Source of the DNA: Puniceibacterium antarcticum
Lineage (GTDB): Bacteria; Pseudomonadota; Alphaproteobacteria; Rhodobacterales; Rhodobacteraceae
Length of the DNA stretch: 64,000 bases
Direction: 5' to 3'
NCBI RefSeq assembly: GCF_002760615.1
Contig: NZ_AWWI01000047.1
Location: 62,001 to 126,000, forward strand
Below the pieces are notes generated by a model. That model saw only the letters and a program-made list of their open reading frames with translations. It was not told the DNA's origin and did not search any database. Positions 41,770-50,955 of this stretch are shown here, one piece after another. Every line of letters starts with the position of its first letter. Positions within the stretch are counted from its first letter, which is position 1. The position numbers and the translations under genes are program-made.

Positions 41770-42621
41770 ATGGATTTCACCCGCGATCTGGCAGGCTGGC
41801 CGCACAGCGCATGTTCCACGCTGATCCGGGTGCGTCCGCATGACTGGCACGTGCAACAAATGGGGCAGGGGCCGACGCTGCTGTTGCTGCACGGAACCGG
41901 TGGCTCGACCCACAGCTGGCGCGATCTGATGCCGCTGCTGGCGGACAGTTACCATGTGGTTGCCGTTGATCTGCCTGGACATGGCTTCACGCGGCTCGGC
42001 TCGCGGCACCGGTCCGCGCTGAACACCATGGCGCAGGATCTGGCGTCGCTGTGCACGGATCAGGGCTGGCACCCGGTCTGCATCATCGGGCATTCCGCCG
42101 GCGGGGCTGTGGCGCTGCGGCTCAGCAACCTGCTGGAACACAAACCCAAAGTCGTGGGGATCAACCCGGCGCTGCAACCGTTTCAGGGGCTGGCCGGCGC
42201 ATTCTTTCCCGTGGCCGCGCGCGTTCTTGCCATTGCACCGATGCTGGTGGATATCGCCCTGCGCAGCATGGCCGCACCCGGGCGGGTCGCCACACTTTTG
42301 GCCAGCACGGGATCGCGCATAGATGGAGAGGGGCTTGCGCTATATTCAAAGCTGTTCAGAAATCGCCCACATGTGGACGGGGCGCTGCTGATGATGGCGC
42401 AATGGAAACTGGACGGATTGCTGGCGGATCTGCCTCAAATGGAAGTCGAGTGCCTGTTCCTCACCGGCAGCAAAGACCGCACCGTCCCGCCAGTTTCAGC
42501 GGTCGAGACGGCGGCGCGGATGCCACACGCGTCAGTCGAAAGCTTTGACGGGCTGGGCCATCTGATGCACGAAGAAGCGCCTGATCGGGTTGCGGCGCGC
42601 ATCCGCCAATGGCTGGCGTGA
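41770..42621 (+). CDS. bchO: Alpha/beta hydrolase BchO
   Basis: 283 residues. Alpha/beta hydrolase fold with oxyanion region LLLHGTGGSTHSWRDLMP and nucleophile elbow IGHSAGGAVAL; the candidate catalytic His lies in DGLGHLMHEE near the C-terminus. BchO accompanies bchID in purple bacteria and is described as a putative Mg-chelatase accessory protein; its substrate is unknown. It is the last PGC gene here, ending eight bases from a convergent Smr-domain gene with no hairpin between. Confidence 0.93.
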   Translation: MDFTRDLAGWPHSACSTLIRVRPHDWHVQQMGQGPTLLLLHGTGGSTHSWRDLMPLLADSYHVVAVDLPGHGFTRLGSRHRSALNTMAQDLASLCTDQGWHPVCIIGHSAGGAVALRLSNLLEHKPKVVGINPALQPFQGLAGAFFPVAARVLAIAPMLVDIALRSMAAPGRVATLLASTGSRIDGEGLALYSKLFRNRPHVDGALLMMAQWKLDGLLADLPQMEVECLFLTGSKDRTVPPVSAVETAARMPHASVESFDGLGHLMHEEAPDRVAARIRQWLA

Positions 42622-42629
42622 AAACCGAT

Positions 42630-43229
42630 TTACCGCGTACGACGCAGGTATATGTAGTAGGCGCCAGCACCGCCGTGGCGAATATGCGCCTCCGTCACCT
42701 GCAAAATCGCCTGAGCGACAGGGGCCATGCGCAGCCACATCGGCACCTGCTGTTTCAGTACACCACGGCGATGCGGCATGGGCGCATAGGGGTCTTCGCG
42801 CTGACCCTTGCCAGTAATCACCAGAACCAGCCGAGCGCCCCTTGATTGCTGCGTCAGAATGAACCGCGTCAGGGTGGGATGAGCCTGGTCAAGAGTCATC
42901 CCGTGAAGATCGATGCGCGCCTCTGGCATCAGCTTGCCACGCTTGAGCCGTGTATGCGACTTCTTGTCCATCTGAACCGCATCGCCATTCAGACGTTGCG
43001 CAGTGGTTCGGGGCAGGGTTGCGTCCTTGGTTTGAGACTTGGATTTCTGACCAAGGGTGAACGGTGCCAAAGCTTCAACAGCCTTTGGCGTCAGCACTGG
43101 GTCCGGATCGCGGGTGACCGGCGTCGGCCCTATGGGCGCAAAGTGATCTCTGCGCCCCAGCTTTTCCGTGCTGCGAGCCACCTCTCGCCAAAGCTCGAGC
43201 TCTTCGGGGCGCACACGGCGCCGGCTCAT
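42630..43229 (-). CDS. Smr-domain protein
   Basis: 199 residues. The C-terminal half is an Smr domain: IDLHGMTLDQAHPTLTRFI and RLVLVITGKG, followed by VPMWLRMAPVAQAIL. Smr domains in MutS2-like and stand-alone proteins are often nucleases; the cellular role of this small form is not established. The ATG at 43229 has no clear Shine-Dalgarno sequence, so coupling to the upstream Tim44-like gene (40-base gap) is possible. Confidence 0.9.
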   Translation of the reverse strand: MSRRRVRPEELELWREVARSTEKLGRRDHFAPIGPTPVTRDPDPVLTPKAVEALAPFTLGQKSKSQTKDATLPRTTAQRLNGDAVQMDKKSHTRLKRGKLMPEARIDLHGMTLDQAHPTLTRFILTQQSRGARLVLVITGKGQREDPYAPMPHRRGVLKQQVPMWLRMAPVAQAILQVTEAHIRHGGAGAYYIYLRRTR

Positions 43230-43269
43230 GGGTGAAATTCCGGAAACACTCGCTTTGAAAACGCCCGGA

Positions 43270-43929
43270 TCATTCGCCCGTGGCGACGAGCTGCCAATTG
43301 GGGTCGTCACTGCCCATGGTGCGCGCGAAGGTCCAGATGTCCTTTTGCTTCTTGGTCTGCTTGGCGCTCCCCTCGATGATCTCACCCGATGCGTCGCGCA
43401 CGAGCGACGTAAGTTCGCCAACATAACGCACTGTCAACTCGGCGAGGCCAGTCTGCGCGTCTAACGTGGCGTCCTGCAGCGCCATTTCACGAATGCCAAT
43501 AAATTCGGATTCAATCTTGAGCCCTTGCGACACGCGCGATGCAACGACCTCTGCAAAGGAGTCATAGACATCCTGATCAAGAAACGGCTTGATTTCCGCC
43601 AATTCTCCACGCTCAAACCCCATCAGGATCATCTCGTAAGCACCGCGAGCGCCACCAAGGAAATCGCCGACGCCAAAACTTGGCTCAGCCCGTTTCATCC
43701 TGGCAAGCGCATCGGCAGCGGGGCTGCCCTCGGGGACATGATCGATGATGTCGCGGTCTGGACCACCTTCGATCACTTCAAAATCGGGGCGCGACTTGCT
43801 TTTGACCTCTGGCGCAGGGGCGGTGGGCTTCTCAAAGCCTTCCCGGGTACCTAACACACCACGCAGGCGCAAAATAAGGAAAACGGCCACTCCGGCAAGA
43901 ACCAGAAGCTGGATAATCGGTGAGTTCAT
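43270..43929 (-). CDS. Tim44/TimA-like domain protein
   Basis: 219 residues. A single N-terminal hydrophobic helix (IIQLLVLAGVAVFLILRL) followed by a charged linker and a C-terminal Tim44-like domain (GAYEMILMGFERGELAEIKP, DVYDSFAEVVASR, VRYVGELTSLVRDASGEII). Bacterial TimA/Tim44-like proteins are membrane-anchored adaptors of uncertain role. GAGGT lies five bases before the ATG at 43929. It is divergent from fxsA across a 105-base gap. Confidence 0.9.
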   Translation of the reverse strand: MNSPIIQLLVLAGVAVFLILRLRGVLGTREGFEKPTAPAPEVKSKSRPDFEVIEGGPDRDIIDHVPEGSPAADALARMKRAEPSFGVGDFLGGARGAYEMILMGFERGELAEIKPFLDQDVYDSFAEVVASRVSQGLKIESEFIGIREMALQDATLDAQTGLAELTVRYVGELTSLVRDASGEIIEGSAKQTKKQKDIWTFARTMGSDDPNWQLVATGE

Positions 43930-44034
43930 CGAGACCTCGCGGTGGAGCATGCATTTAAAAGGTTCAGTTAAGTCCTTATGTAGGTGCTGCGAGTGGTTTA
44001 GTCCACCGCACGACATGATAAGGAGACCGGACTG

Positions 44035-44535
44035 ATGTGGCTATTTGTGGCTTTTCTCGCAATCCCGATCATAGAAATTGCATTGTTCATCCAAGTGGGT
44101 GGGCTGATCGGCCTCTGGCCGACCCTCGCGATTGTGGTGCTGACCGCTGTTTTGGGCACCTGGCTGGTGCGTTCCCAAGGGGCGCAGGCACTGAACAACG
44201 TCCGCCGGTCATTTTCCGACCTGCGTGACCCAACCGAACCTTTGGCCCATGGTGCCATGATCCTTGTTGCCGGCGTTTTACTGCTGACACCCGGATTTTT
44301 CACGGATGCAATGGGCTTTGCGCTTTTGGCCCCCCCGGTTCGGTCTGCGGTGATCAACTACCTACGCAAACACGTCAAGGTTCAGCGCTTCGAGATGGGT
44401 GGGGGACCCGGACCGCAACGGCGCCCGGGTCCCGGTGATGTGATCGACGGGGACTACGAAGATGTCACATCGCCCGATGACGTCCTGCCACCAAAGCAGC
44501 CAACACATTCTGGGTCAGGCTGGACAAAGCACTGA
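44035..44535 (+). CDS. fxsA: FxsA family membrane protein
   Basis: 166 residues. Two to three membrane helices in the first 100 residues; FIQVGGLIGLWPTLAIVVLTA, in part, and LLTPGFFTDAMGFALL are typical of FxsA. In E. coli FxsA overproduction relieves phage T7 exclusion; its normal role is not clear. The C-terminal tail is Gly/Pro-rich and acidic. AAGGAG stands before the ATG at 44035. secB follows 90 bases later. Confidence 0.93.
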   Translation: MWLFVAFLAIPIIEIALFIQVGGLIGLWPTLAIVVLTAVLGTWLVRSQGAQALNNVRRSFSDLRDPTEPLAHGAMILVAGVLLLTPGFFTDAMGFALLAPPVRSAVINYLRKHVKVQRFEMGGGPGPQRRPGPGDVIDGDYEDVTSPDDVLPPKQPTHSGSGWTKH

Positions 44536-44625
44536 TTTAGCGCGGAGGAAGGCTTCGTCTGACCATTGAGGGACGCCCACCATGCTGATAAGCACTGTGC
44601 AAAATTGACCTCAAGGGAGAAGACG

Positions 44626-45129
44626 ATGGCCGATGAACCGATAGCAAACGGTGCAGCAGCAGCTGCGCCGCAGATCAAGATGAATGTGCTAGCACAATTC
44701 ATACGCGATATGTCGTTCGAGAACATTCTGGCACAAAAGGGGACAGGCGGCGAAATGGTCCCAGACGTGCAGGTTCAGGTGAATCTGGACGCGCGCAAAC
44801 GCTCGGCCAAAAACCAGTACGAAGTGGTGATGAAGCTCAAGGTTGATGCCAAAGCCAAGGAAAGCCGCAACCAGCTTTTTCTGATGGAATTGGACTATGC
44901 TGGCGTCTTCAATATCGAAAACGTGCCCGAAGACCAGATTCACCCGTTCCTGCTGATTGAATGTCCGCGCATGTTGTTTCCATTTGTACGCCGCATCGTT
45001 TCCGATGTGACACGCGACGGGGGCTTCCCGGCACTGAATCTGGAAACGATCGATTTTGTCTCTCTTTACCGGAACGAAATTGCGCGCCGTCAGGCAGAAC
45101 AGGCACAGGCTCCCGTCGGAAACGCCTGA
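44626..45129 (+). CDS. secB: Protein-export chaperone SecB
   Basis: 167 residues. SecB signature stretches: IKMNVLAQFIRDMSFENILA, VNLDARKR, FLMELDYAGVFNIENVPE, LLIECPRMLFPFVRRIVSD and FPALNLETIDFVSLY. It keeps secretory preproteins unfolded and hands them to SecA. The ATG at 44626 has AGGGAGA upstream. It ends four bases from the convergent dnaQ stop. Confidence 0.97.
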   Translation: MADEPIANGAAAAAPQIKMNVLAQFIRDMSFENILAQKGTGGEMVPDVQVQVNLDARKRSAKNQYEVVMKLKVDAKAKESRNQLFLMELDYAGVFNIENVPEDQIHPFLLIECPRMLFPFVRRIVSDVTRDGGFPALNLETIDFVSLYRNEIARRQAEQAQAPVGNA

Positions 45130-45133
45130 GTCG

Positions 45134-45826
45134 TCAGCCCTTTGACCATAGGGCATTGCCCCCAAGATTTGTGACAAAGGCGGCATGTGCCGCCTTTTCC
45201 GACTCTGTCAAACGATCAGGCAAAGGTTCGGGACGGGGATATGGACGCCAGTTCGACGCCTGAGTTTGAGTGGCGCGCGTTTCGGGCCGTGCCTCAGACA
45301 AGCCAAAATCCGGCTGCTTGCCCCCGACGAGTTCCAGATAGACCTCTGCCAGAATTTCAGAGTCGAGAAGGGCACCATGAAGCGTGCGCGAGGAATTGTC
45401 GATGTTGAACCGACGGCAGAGCGCGTCCAGAGAGGCCGGCGAGCCGGGAAATCTTTTTTTCGCTATGGCCAAGGTGTCGATGGCCTGTTCCCACGGCAGT
45501 TGGCGCTTGTTAAGCCAGCGCAGTTCGGCATTCAGAAACTTCATATCAAATGCGGCGTTGTGAATGACCATCTTTGAATTCCCGACAAAATCGAGAAAGG
45601 CATCCGCAATCTGCGCGAACTTAGGTTTGTCGCGCAGGAAATCATCGCCCAGCCCATGCACCTTAAAGGCCTCATTCGGCATCATGCGTTCGGGATTGAT
45701 GTACTCATGATAGGTGTTGCCGGTCGGCATATGGTGCATCAGCTCTACCGCGCCGATTTCAACGATCCTATCGCCGGATTCCGGATCAAATCCAGTGGTT
45801 TCAGTGTCGAGAACAATCTCACGCAT
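45134..45826 (-). CDS. dnaQ: DNA polymerase III epsilon subunit (proofreading 3'-5' exonuclease)
   Basis: 230 residues. DEDDh exonuclease: Exo I DTETTGF (7-13), Exo II HNAAFDMKFL, Exo III with HGALLDSEILAEVY. The C-terminal tail carries the flexible clamp/alpha-binding segment. It overlaps coaE by eight bases. This dnaQ-coaE-aroE-maf order beside the origin is familiar in alphaproteobacteria. Confidence 0.96.
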   Translation of the reverse strand: MREIVLDTETTGFDPESGDRIVEIGAVELMHHMPTGNTYHEYINPERMMPNEAFKVHGLGDDFLRDKPKFAQIADAFLDFVGNSKMVIHNAAFDMKFLNAELRWLNKRQLPWEQAIDTLAIAKKRFPGSPASLDALCRRFNIDNSSRTLHGALLDSEILAEVYLELVGGKQPDFGLSEARPETRATQTQASNWRPYPRPEPLPDRLTESEKAAHAAFVTNLGGNALWSKG

Positions 45827-46412
45827 CGCTTAGCCGCCTTTCGATATCTATCAGCACATCCTGCACAGCTGTACGTGCATGCTCAAGTGTGTCAGTTTCG
45901 ATGACATAGTCTGACCGCGTCAGTTTTTCAGCAATCGGCATCTGCCGTAAAAGGATCTGTTTGAACTGATCCAAGCTCATCGTGTTACGCTCAAGCACCC
46001 GTTGTTGCTGTATTTCACGTGAAACATTCACACAAGCCACGGCATCCATCCCAGCCTCCGCGCCAGTTTCAAAAAGGAGAGGGATGTCAAACACGCAAAT
46101 TTCCGTTGGGTGCGATTCGACAAAGCCCTGTCGGTCCTGCTGCACGAGGGGGTGTACGATCTCTTCGATTTTCTTGAAAGCTCCGGGGTCCAGGCTCAGG
46201 ATCGCGCGCAAACTGGAGCGGTCTACACCCTGATCAGTCACTGCTTCGGGATAAAGCATGCGCATCGGTGCTATAGCTGGCCCATTTGTACTGTAAAGCC
46301 GATGCACGGCGGCGTCTGCATCCCACACAGCGCAACCCCTCTCGGCAAACATCTTGGCGGTCGTAGATTTTCCCATACCGATGGATCCGGTCAGGCCCAG
46401 CTTGAACCTCAT
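45819..46412 (-). CDS. coaE: Dephospho-CoA kinase
   Basis: 197 residues. P-loop GLTGSIGMGKSTTAKMF near the N-terminus, the substrate motif WDADAAVHRLY, and CVFDIPLLFETG. It performs the last step of coenzyme A synthesis. The ATG at 46412 overlaps the aroE stop by four bases. A near-perfect parS sequence lies in its coding region (46011-46026). Confidence 0.96.
   Translation of the reverse strand: MRFKLGLTGSIGMGKSTTAKMFAERGCAVWDADAAVHRLYSTNGPAIAPMRMLYPEAVTDQGVDRSSLRAILSLDPGAFKKIEEIVHPLVQQDRQGFVESHPTEICVFDIPLLFETGAEAGMDAVACVNVSREIQQQRVLERNTMSLDQFKQILLRQMPIAEKLTRSDYVIETDTLEHARTAVQDVLIDIERRLSDA
46011..46026. other. parS-like ParB-binding site in coaE (one mismatch)
   Basis: TATTTCACGTGAAACA differs from the parS consensus TGTTTCACGTGAAACA only at the second base. 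It encodes part of VSREIQQQ in coaE. Proximity to parAB and the perfect sites downstream supports function. Confidence 0.75.
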
Positions 46413-47242
46413 TCCAGAACGGCGGCACGCGTAGAGACATCGACTTCGGGACGTTGACCGAACCAGCGTTCGAACCCAGGCACCGCCTGATGCAGCAACA
46501 TACCAAGCCCGTCCACACAAATGCAGCCCTGTTCAGAAGCAACACGCAAAAGGCGAGTCTGAAGCGGAGTGTAAACAATATCTGTGACAAGAGTACCCGC
46601 ACGCAAACCATCTAGCGGCACGCGCATCTCAGGTTTCCCTGTCATGCCAAGCGAGGTGCTATTCACCACAGTCACTGCGTCATCAAGCACATTGCCGGCT
46701 TGAACCCATTCGATCACCTGCACACGCTGGCCAAAATCCTCGTGCAGTTTGTCAGCACGGTTCCGCGTGCGATTGGTCAGCCGGATTTCAGGCACGCCGC
46801 TGTCCAACAGACTGGCAACCACTGCACGAGCCGCACCGCCGGCCCCCATAACCACGGCCGGGCCGGCAGTGGGATCCCAATCCGGTGCATTCTGACGCAG
46901 ATTCTCTATAAAGCCGTAACCGTCTGTATTATCTGCATGAATTTTGCCGTCCTTGCGAAATATCAACGTATTGGCGGCGCCAATCAACGCAGCACGGTCC
47001 GTCACCAGATCTGCAAATTCCATGACCCTTTCCTTGTAGGGGATGGTAACATTTACCCCGACAAAGCCTAGTTTTGGCAGCATCCGCAGCGCGTTTTCGA
47101 GATCGTCATGCGCGATTTCCATCGGCACATAATGGCCCTTCAAACCATATTTGCGCAGCCAGTGCCCATGCAGACGGGGAGATTTAGAATGATGAATAGG
47201 CGCACCAATGACGCCGGCCAAGGGAATCCGGTCCTCGCTCAT
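46409..47242 (-). CDS. aroE: Shikimate dehydrogenase (NADP+)
   Basis: 277 residues. N-terminal shikimate-binding SPRLHGHWLRKYGL after PIHHSK, catalytic-region VNVTIPYKERV, NTDGYGF, and the NADP-binding VMGAGGAARAVVASLL. It reduces 3-dehydroshikimate in aromatic amino acid synthesis. Overlaps maf and coaE by four bases each, so maf-aroE-coaE-dnaQ form one compact operon reading away from the origin region. Confidence 0.96.
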   Translation of the reverse strand: MSEDRIPLAGVIGAPIHHSKSPRLHGHWLRKYGLKGHYVPMEIAHDDLENALRMLPKLGFVGVNVTIPYKERVMEFADLVTDRAALIGAANTLIFRKDGKIHADNTDGYGFIENLRQNAPDWDPTAGPAVVMGAGGAARAVVASLLDSGVPEIRLTNRTRNRADKLHEDFGQRVQVIEWVQAGNVLDDAVTVVNSTSLGMTGKPEMRVPLDGLRAGTLVTDIVYTPLQTRLLRVASEQGCICVDGLGMLLHQAVPGFERWFGQRPEVDVSTRAAVLE

Positions 47243-47838
47243 GAGGGGAGGGCTCCTTTTAAAGTCAGGTGGTTTAAAAGTTCCAGCAAGGGCAGGCCCA
47301 GGATTGTGAAGTGATCACCCTCGATACGGTTGAAAAGGCGCACGCCTTCCTCCTCCAACTTATACCCACCCACCGAGTGGCGGATGTTGTCCCAGTTACG
47401 ATTGAGGTAATCCTCAAGATAAGAATCCGAGATGTCACGCATATGCAGACGGGCTATGCCAATATGGCGCCAGAGCGGGTTGCCATCCTCATAAAGAACT
47501 GCAGCAGATAACAGCATGTGTTTTGTGCCGCGCAACCGTTTTAGCTGCGCGCGGGCCTCTGACAGGTCCGCCGGCTTGCCAAGAATATCATTTTCAATGT
47601 TCAACACCTGATCACAGCCCAGAACCAGCGCACCAGGATTGCGGTCACTGACCTTGCGCGCCTTCATCTCGGCGAGCGTATCTGCCACATCTCTAGGTGA
47701 TGCCCGTTCGAATGCCAAAGAGTTACGGATCGACGAAGAGTCGATCCGCGGAACAACGATTCGATGCTGAACACCAGCGGCGCGCAGCAAATCCGCCCTT
47801 ACGGACGATCCAGAAGCGAGAATGATCTCCTGCAGCAT
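47239..47838 (-). CDS. maf: Maf/YceF-type nucleotide pyrophosphatase
   Basis: 199 residues. Maf motif IILASGSSVRADLLRAAGV at the N-terminus, CDQVL and SDSYLEDYL further on. Family members hydrolyse non-canonical or modified nucleoside triphosphates. The ATG at 47838 lies at the edge of the proposed origin, and a perfect DnaA box begins at the first base of this codon. It heads the maf-aroE-coaE-dnaQ operon. Confidence 0.94.
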   Translation of the reverse strand: MLQEIILASGSSVRADLLRAAGVQHRIVVPRIDSSSIRNSLAFERASPRDVADTLAEMKARKVSDRNPGALVLGCDQVLNIENDILGKPADLSEARAQLKRLRGTKHMLLSAAVLYEDGNPLWRHIGIARLHMRDISDSYLEDYLNRNWDNIRHSVGGYKLEEEGVRLFNRIEGDHFTILGLPLLELLNHLTLKGALPS

Positions 47839-48240
47839 GTGGATAAACCCGTAGACAACCCTGGTGGCGATACCTGAGTCTCTTCTGCGTAAAAAGCGAT
47901 GCCAATGCAAGTCAGGGTATAAGCCGGCCAGTCCACGTCAAACTGGCGAAGTTTTGCGCCTATGGATAAGAACAAGTCAGCCCCGATGAAAGATGCTGAT
48001 TTTTGAACTTCTGCGCAGAGTTATACACAGGCAAAAAATCCGAGTTCTGACGAAAAAAATATTTTGTTACAGATATTTACGTGTCCAAGATATGCGCGTC
48101 GCAAGAAGTTGTACCTCATTTCGCCCACAGTTGGCTCCGATGAGGATAACTTGGGTGTAAATGACTTATCCCACGCTAAATGCAACACTACTCACACCAT
48201 CATCTCTTTTATCTTAATTCTATATTAAGGAAGGCTCTGG
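47838..48240. other. Putative chromosomal replication origin (oriC)
   Basis: Gene-free stretch between divergent maf and rho. DnaA-box matches: TTATCCACA at 47838-47846 (minus, perfect), TTATCCATA at 47961-47969 (minus), TTATACACA at 48021-48029 (plus, perfect TTATNCACA), TTATCCTCA at 48141-48149 (minus) and TTATCCCAC at 48166-48174 (plus). AT-rich DNA follows the central box (48051-48080) and again at 48205-48230. A GANTC (CcrM) site is at 47876-47880. Adjacent rho, mnmEG, rsmG and parAB with parS sites is the classic origin neighbourhood. No proof of strand asymmetry can be read by eye. Confidence 0.75.
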
Positions 48241-48268
48241 CACATCAGTGCACTCGGGATAGTCCAGG

Positions 48269-48297
48269 TTGACTCTTGCGATTAGCGCGGCTATTTC
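48269..48297 (+). promoter_or_regulatory. Probable sigma-70 promoter of rho
   Basis: TTGACT (48269-48274), a 17-base spacer and TATTTC (48292-48297), 82 bases upstream of the rho ATG. The leader between promoter and gene contains an imperfect stem (CTTCGTCCGAAG) at 48308-48319. Confidence 0.45.
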
Positions 48298-48378
48298 ACC
48301 ACCTCACCTTCGTCCGAAGGTATTTTCCCGAAGACAAAGACGTGACGGACAGCGCTGCTGATCCTGTAAGGAGTTTGC

Positions 48379-49650
48379 ATGGACATCGAAAAACTTGATC
48401 TCGCCGATCTCAAGGCAAAAAGCCCCAAGGATCTGCTTGCGATGGCCGAAGAGCTTGAAATCGAGAATGCCTCGACCATGCGTAAGGGCGAGATGATGTT
48501 CCAGATCCTACGGGAACGCGCAGATGACGGCTGGCAGATCTTTGGCAATGGTGTGCTTGAGGTTCTGCAGGATGGCTTTGGGTTTCTGCGTTCTCCCGAG
48601 GCGAATTATCTCCCGGGCCCGGACGATATCTATGTCTCACCCGAGATGACGCGAAAGTTCTCATTGCGGACTGGTGACACCATTGAAGGTGAAATTCGCG
48701 CACCTGAAAATGAAGAGCGCTATTTTGCGCTGACCGATGTCGACCGGATCAACTTTGAGGACCCCGAAAAGGCGCGTCACAAGATTGCCTTTGACAACCT
48801 GACGCCGCTCTATCCCGATGAGCGCCTGAAGATGGAGATTGAGGATCCGACGATCAAAGATCGCTCTGCTCGGATCATTGACTTGGTGGCGCCAATCGGT
48901 AAGGGACAGCGCGGCCTGATTGTGGCGCCGCCGCGGACAGGTAAAACCGTCCTCTTGCAGAATATCGCAGCGAGTATCGAGCGGAACCACCCCGATGTTT
49001 ATTTGATCGTTCTGCTGATCGATGAGCGGCCCGAAGAAGTGACAGACATGCAGCGTTCGGTTAAAGGCGAGGTCGTCTCCTCAACTTTTGACGAGCCGGC
49101 AACGCGTCACGTCGCTGTCTCAGAGATGGTCATTGAAAAGGCCAAGCGCCTTGTCGAACACAAACGAGATGTTGTGATCCTTCTGGATTCGATCACAAGA
49201 CTTGGTAGGGCGTTCAACACGGTTGTGCCATCTTCGGGTAAAGTTCTGACTGGTGGCGTGGATGCGAACGCGCTGCAGCGGCCCAAGCGGTTTTTTGGCG
49301 CGGCACGGAACATTGAGGAGGGCGGATCGCTAACGATCATAGCCACAGCTTTGATTGATACCGGTTCCCGGATGGACGAAGTGATTTTCGAGGAATTCAA
49401 AGGCACCGGCAACTCTGAACTTGTTCTGGATCGCAAAGTTGCAGACAAGCGCGTGTTCCCCGCAATGGATATTCTCAAGTCGGGAACCCGCAAGGAAGAG
49501 TTGCTTGTCGACAAGGGCGATCTTCAGAAAACCTTTGTGCTGCGTCGGATCCTGAATCCGATGGGGACGACCGACGCGATCGAATTCCTTCTGTCGAAAC
49601 TCAAGCAAACCAAAACGAATTCGGAATTCTTTGATTCAATGAACACCTGA
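48379..49650 (+). CDS. rho: Transcription termination factor Rho
   Basis: 423 residues, full length. N-terminal RNA-binding domain ([22 protein letters not shown]), then the RecA-like ATPase with Walker [13 protein letters not shown] and the Q/R-loop stretch [15 protein letters not shown]. The hexamer terminates transcription by translocating on RNA. AAGGAG precedes the ATG at 48379. First gene of the plus-strand block rho-mnmE-mnmG-rsmG-parA-parB. Confidence 0.98.
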   Translation: MDIEKLDLADLKAKSPKDLLAMAEELEIENASTMRKGEMMFQILRERADDGWQIFGNGVLEVLQDGFGFLRSPEANYLPGPDDIYVSPEMTRKFSLRTGDTIEGEIRAPENEERYFALTDVDRINFEDPEKARHKIAFDNLTPLYPDERLKMEIEDPTIKDRSARIIDLVAPIGKGQRGLIVAPPRTGKTVLLQNIAASIERNHPDVYLIVLLIDERPEEVTDMQRSVKGEVVSSTFDEPATRHVAVSEMVIEKAKRLVEHKRDVVILLDSITRLGRAFNTVVPSSGKVLTGGVDANALQRPKRFFGAARNIEEGGSLTIIATALIDTGSRMDEVIFEEFKGTGNSELVLDRKVADKRVFPAMDILKSGTRKEELLVDKGDLQKTFVLRRILNPMGTTDAIEFLLSKLKQTKTNSEFFDSMNT

Positions 49651-49668
49651 CCTGAAGGGGTAGGGGGC

Positions 49669-50952
49669 ATGGACACGATTTACGCCCTTGCCACGGCACA
49701 GGGGAAATCTGGCGTTGCTGTAGTGCGTGTGTCAGGTCCACTTGCATGGCAGTCTGGTATCGCGCTGGCTGGTGTGTTGCCCGAACCACGGCGCGCCGGC
49801 CTGCGCCGGCTTGTTGATGCGGATGGTGGATACCTGGACGAAGCACTTGTGCTCTGTTTTGAGGAAAAGCACAGTTTTACCGGCGAGGCAGTGGTCGAAT
49901 TCCAGCTACATGGAAGCATTGCAGTGGTTCGTTCCGTTTTGACCGCACTGAAGGTTCAAGCCGGCTTGAGGCCGGCGGAACCGGGGGAATTCACACGTCG
50001 TGCACTTGAGAATGGCAGGCTTGACCTTACTCAGGTGGAAGGCTTGGCAGATCTAATTGACTCTGAAACTGAATCTCAGCGTCGGCAGGCATTGAGGGTA
50101 CTGTCTGGAGATCTGGGCCGGCGGGTGTCTGATTGGCGCCGCGACTTGATCAGGGCGGCCTCTTTGCTGGAGGCAGTCCTAGATTTCGCCGATGAAGACG
50201 TGCCTGTTGATGTGACTCCGGAAGTTCTTGAGCTTATTACCAATGTGCGTGCGGCACTTGAACTGGAACTGTCAGGCTTTGCCGGCGCAGAGAGGATACG
50301 CACTGGATTTGAAGTCGCCATTGTTGGCGCACCCAATGTTGGAAAATCCACTTTGCTTAATGCTCTGGCCGGCCGTGAGGCAGCGATTACCTCTGACGTT
50401 GCCGGCACCACGCGGGATGTCATCGAGGTTCGGATGGATATTGGCGGTCTGGCCGTTACGCTTTTGGATACTGCTGGGATACGGGAGACGCATGACCGTG
50501 TTGAGGCAATTGGAGTTTCCCGTGCCAGAGATCGCGCTGCAGCTGCTGACCTACGCGTATTTTTGGTGGAAGAGGGTTCAGAGCTTGATATGTCGCCCGA
50601 GGCGGATGACCTGATTCTTGAATCCAAGGGAGATTTACGGAATGATGGGAAGGGGATTTCCGGCGAAACTGGACAGGGGCTTGATGCCCTAATCTCCGAT
50701 ATTCAGGAGAGGCTTTCGAATAAAGCCGGGAGGGCAAGCTTGGTAACGCGGGAAAGACACAGGCAAGCTCTTGAAGAGGGCATTTTTTCGCTCAACGTCG
50801 CGCTGCCCGTGGTGGCGGAGGGCCCGGACAGGTATGATATCGCAGCTGAGGAAATTCGTGTTGCGATTCGTAGATTGAGCATGCTGATCGGGCATGTGGA
50901 CGTTGAAAACCTTTTGGATGAGATTTTTTCGAGCTTTTGCCTAGGTAAGTGA
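49669..50952 (+). CDS. mnmE: tRNA modification GTPase MnmE (TrmE)
   Basis: 427 residues. N-terminal folate-binding domain ([20 protein letters not shown]), helical domain, G domain with G1 [14 protein letters not shown] and G3 DTAG, and the C-terminal catalytic CxGK motif as CLGK. With MnmG it makes the 5-carboxymethylaminomethyl modification of U34 in certain tRNAs. It begins 18 bases after rho and its stop lies three to twelve bases before the mnmG start. Confidence 0.97.
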   Translation: MDTIYALATAQGKSGVAVVRVSGPLAWQSGIALAGVLPEPRRAGLRRLVDADGGYLDEALVLCFEEKHSFTGEAVVEFQLHGSIAVVRSVLTALKVQAGLRPAEPGEFTRRALENGRLDLTQVEGLADLIDSETESQRRQALRVLSGDLGRRVSDWRRDLIRAASLLEAVLDFADEDVPVDVTPEVLELITNVRAALELELSGFAGAERIRTGFEVAIVGAPNVGKSTLLNALAGREAAITSDVAGTTRDVIEVRMDIGGLAVTLLDTAGIRETHDRVEAIGVSRARDRAAAADLRVFLVEEGSELDMSPEADDLILESKGDLRNDGKGISGETGQGLDALISDIQERLSNKAGRASLVTRERHRQALEEGIFSLNVALPVVAEGPDRYDIAAEEIRVAIRRLSMLIGHVDVENLLDEIFSSFCLGK

Positions 50953-50955
50953 GGA

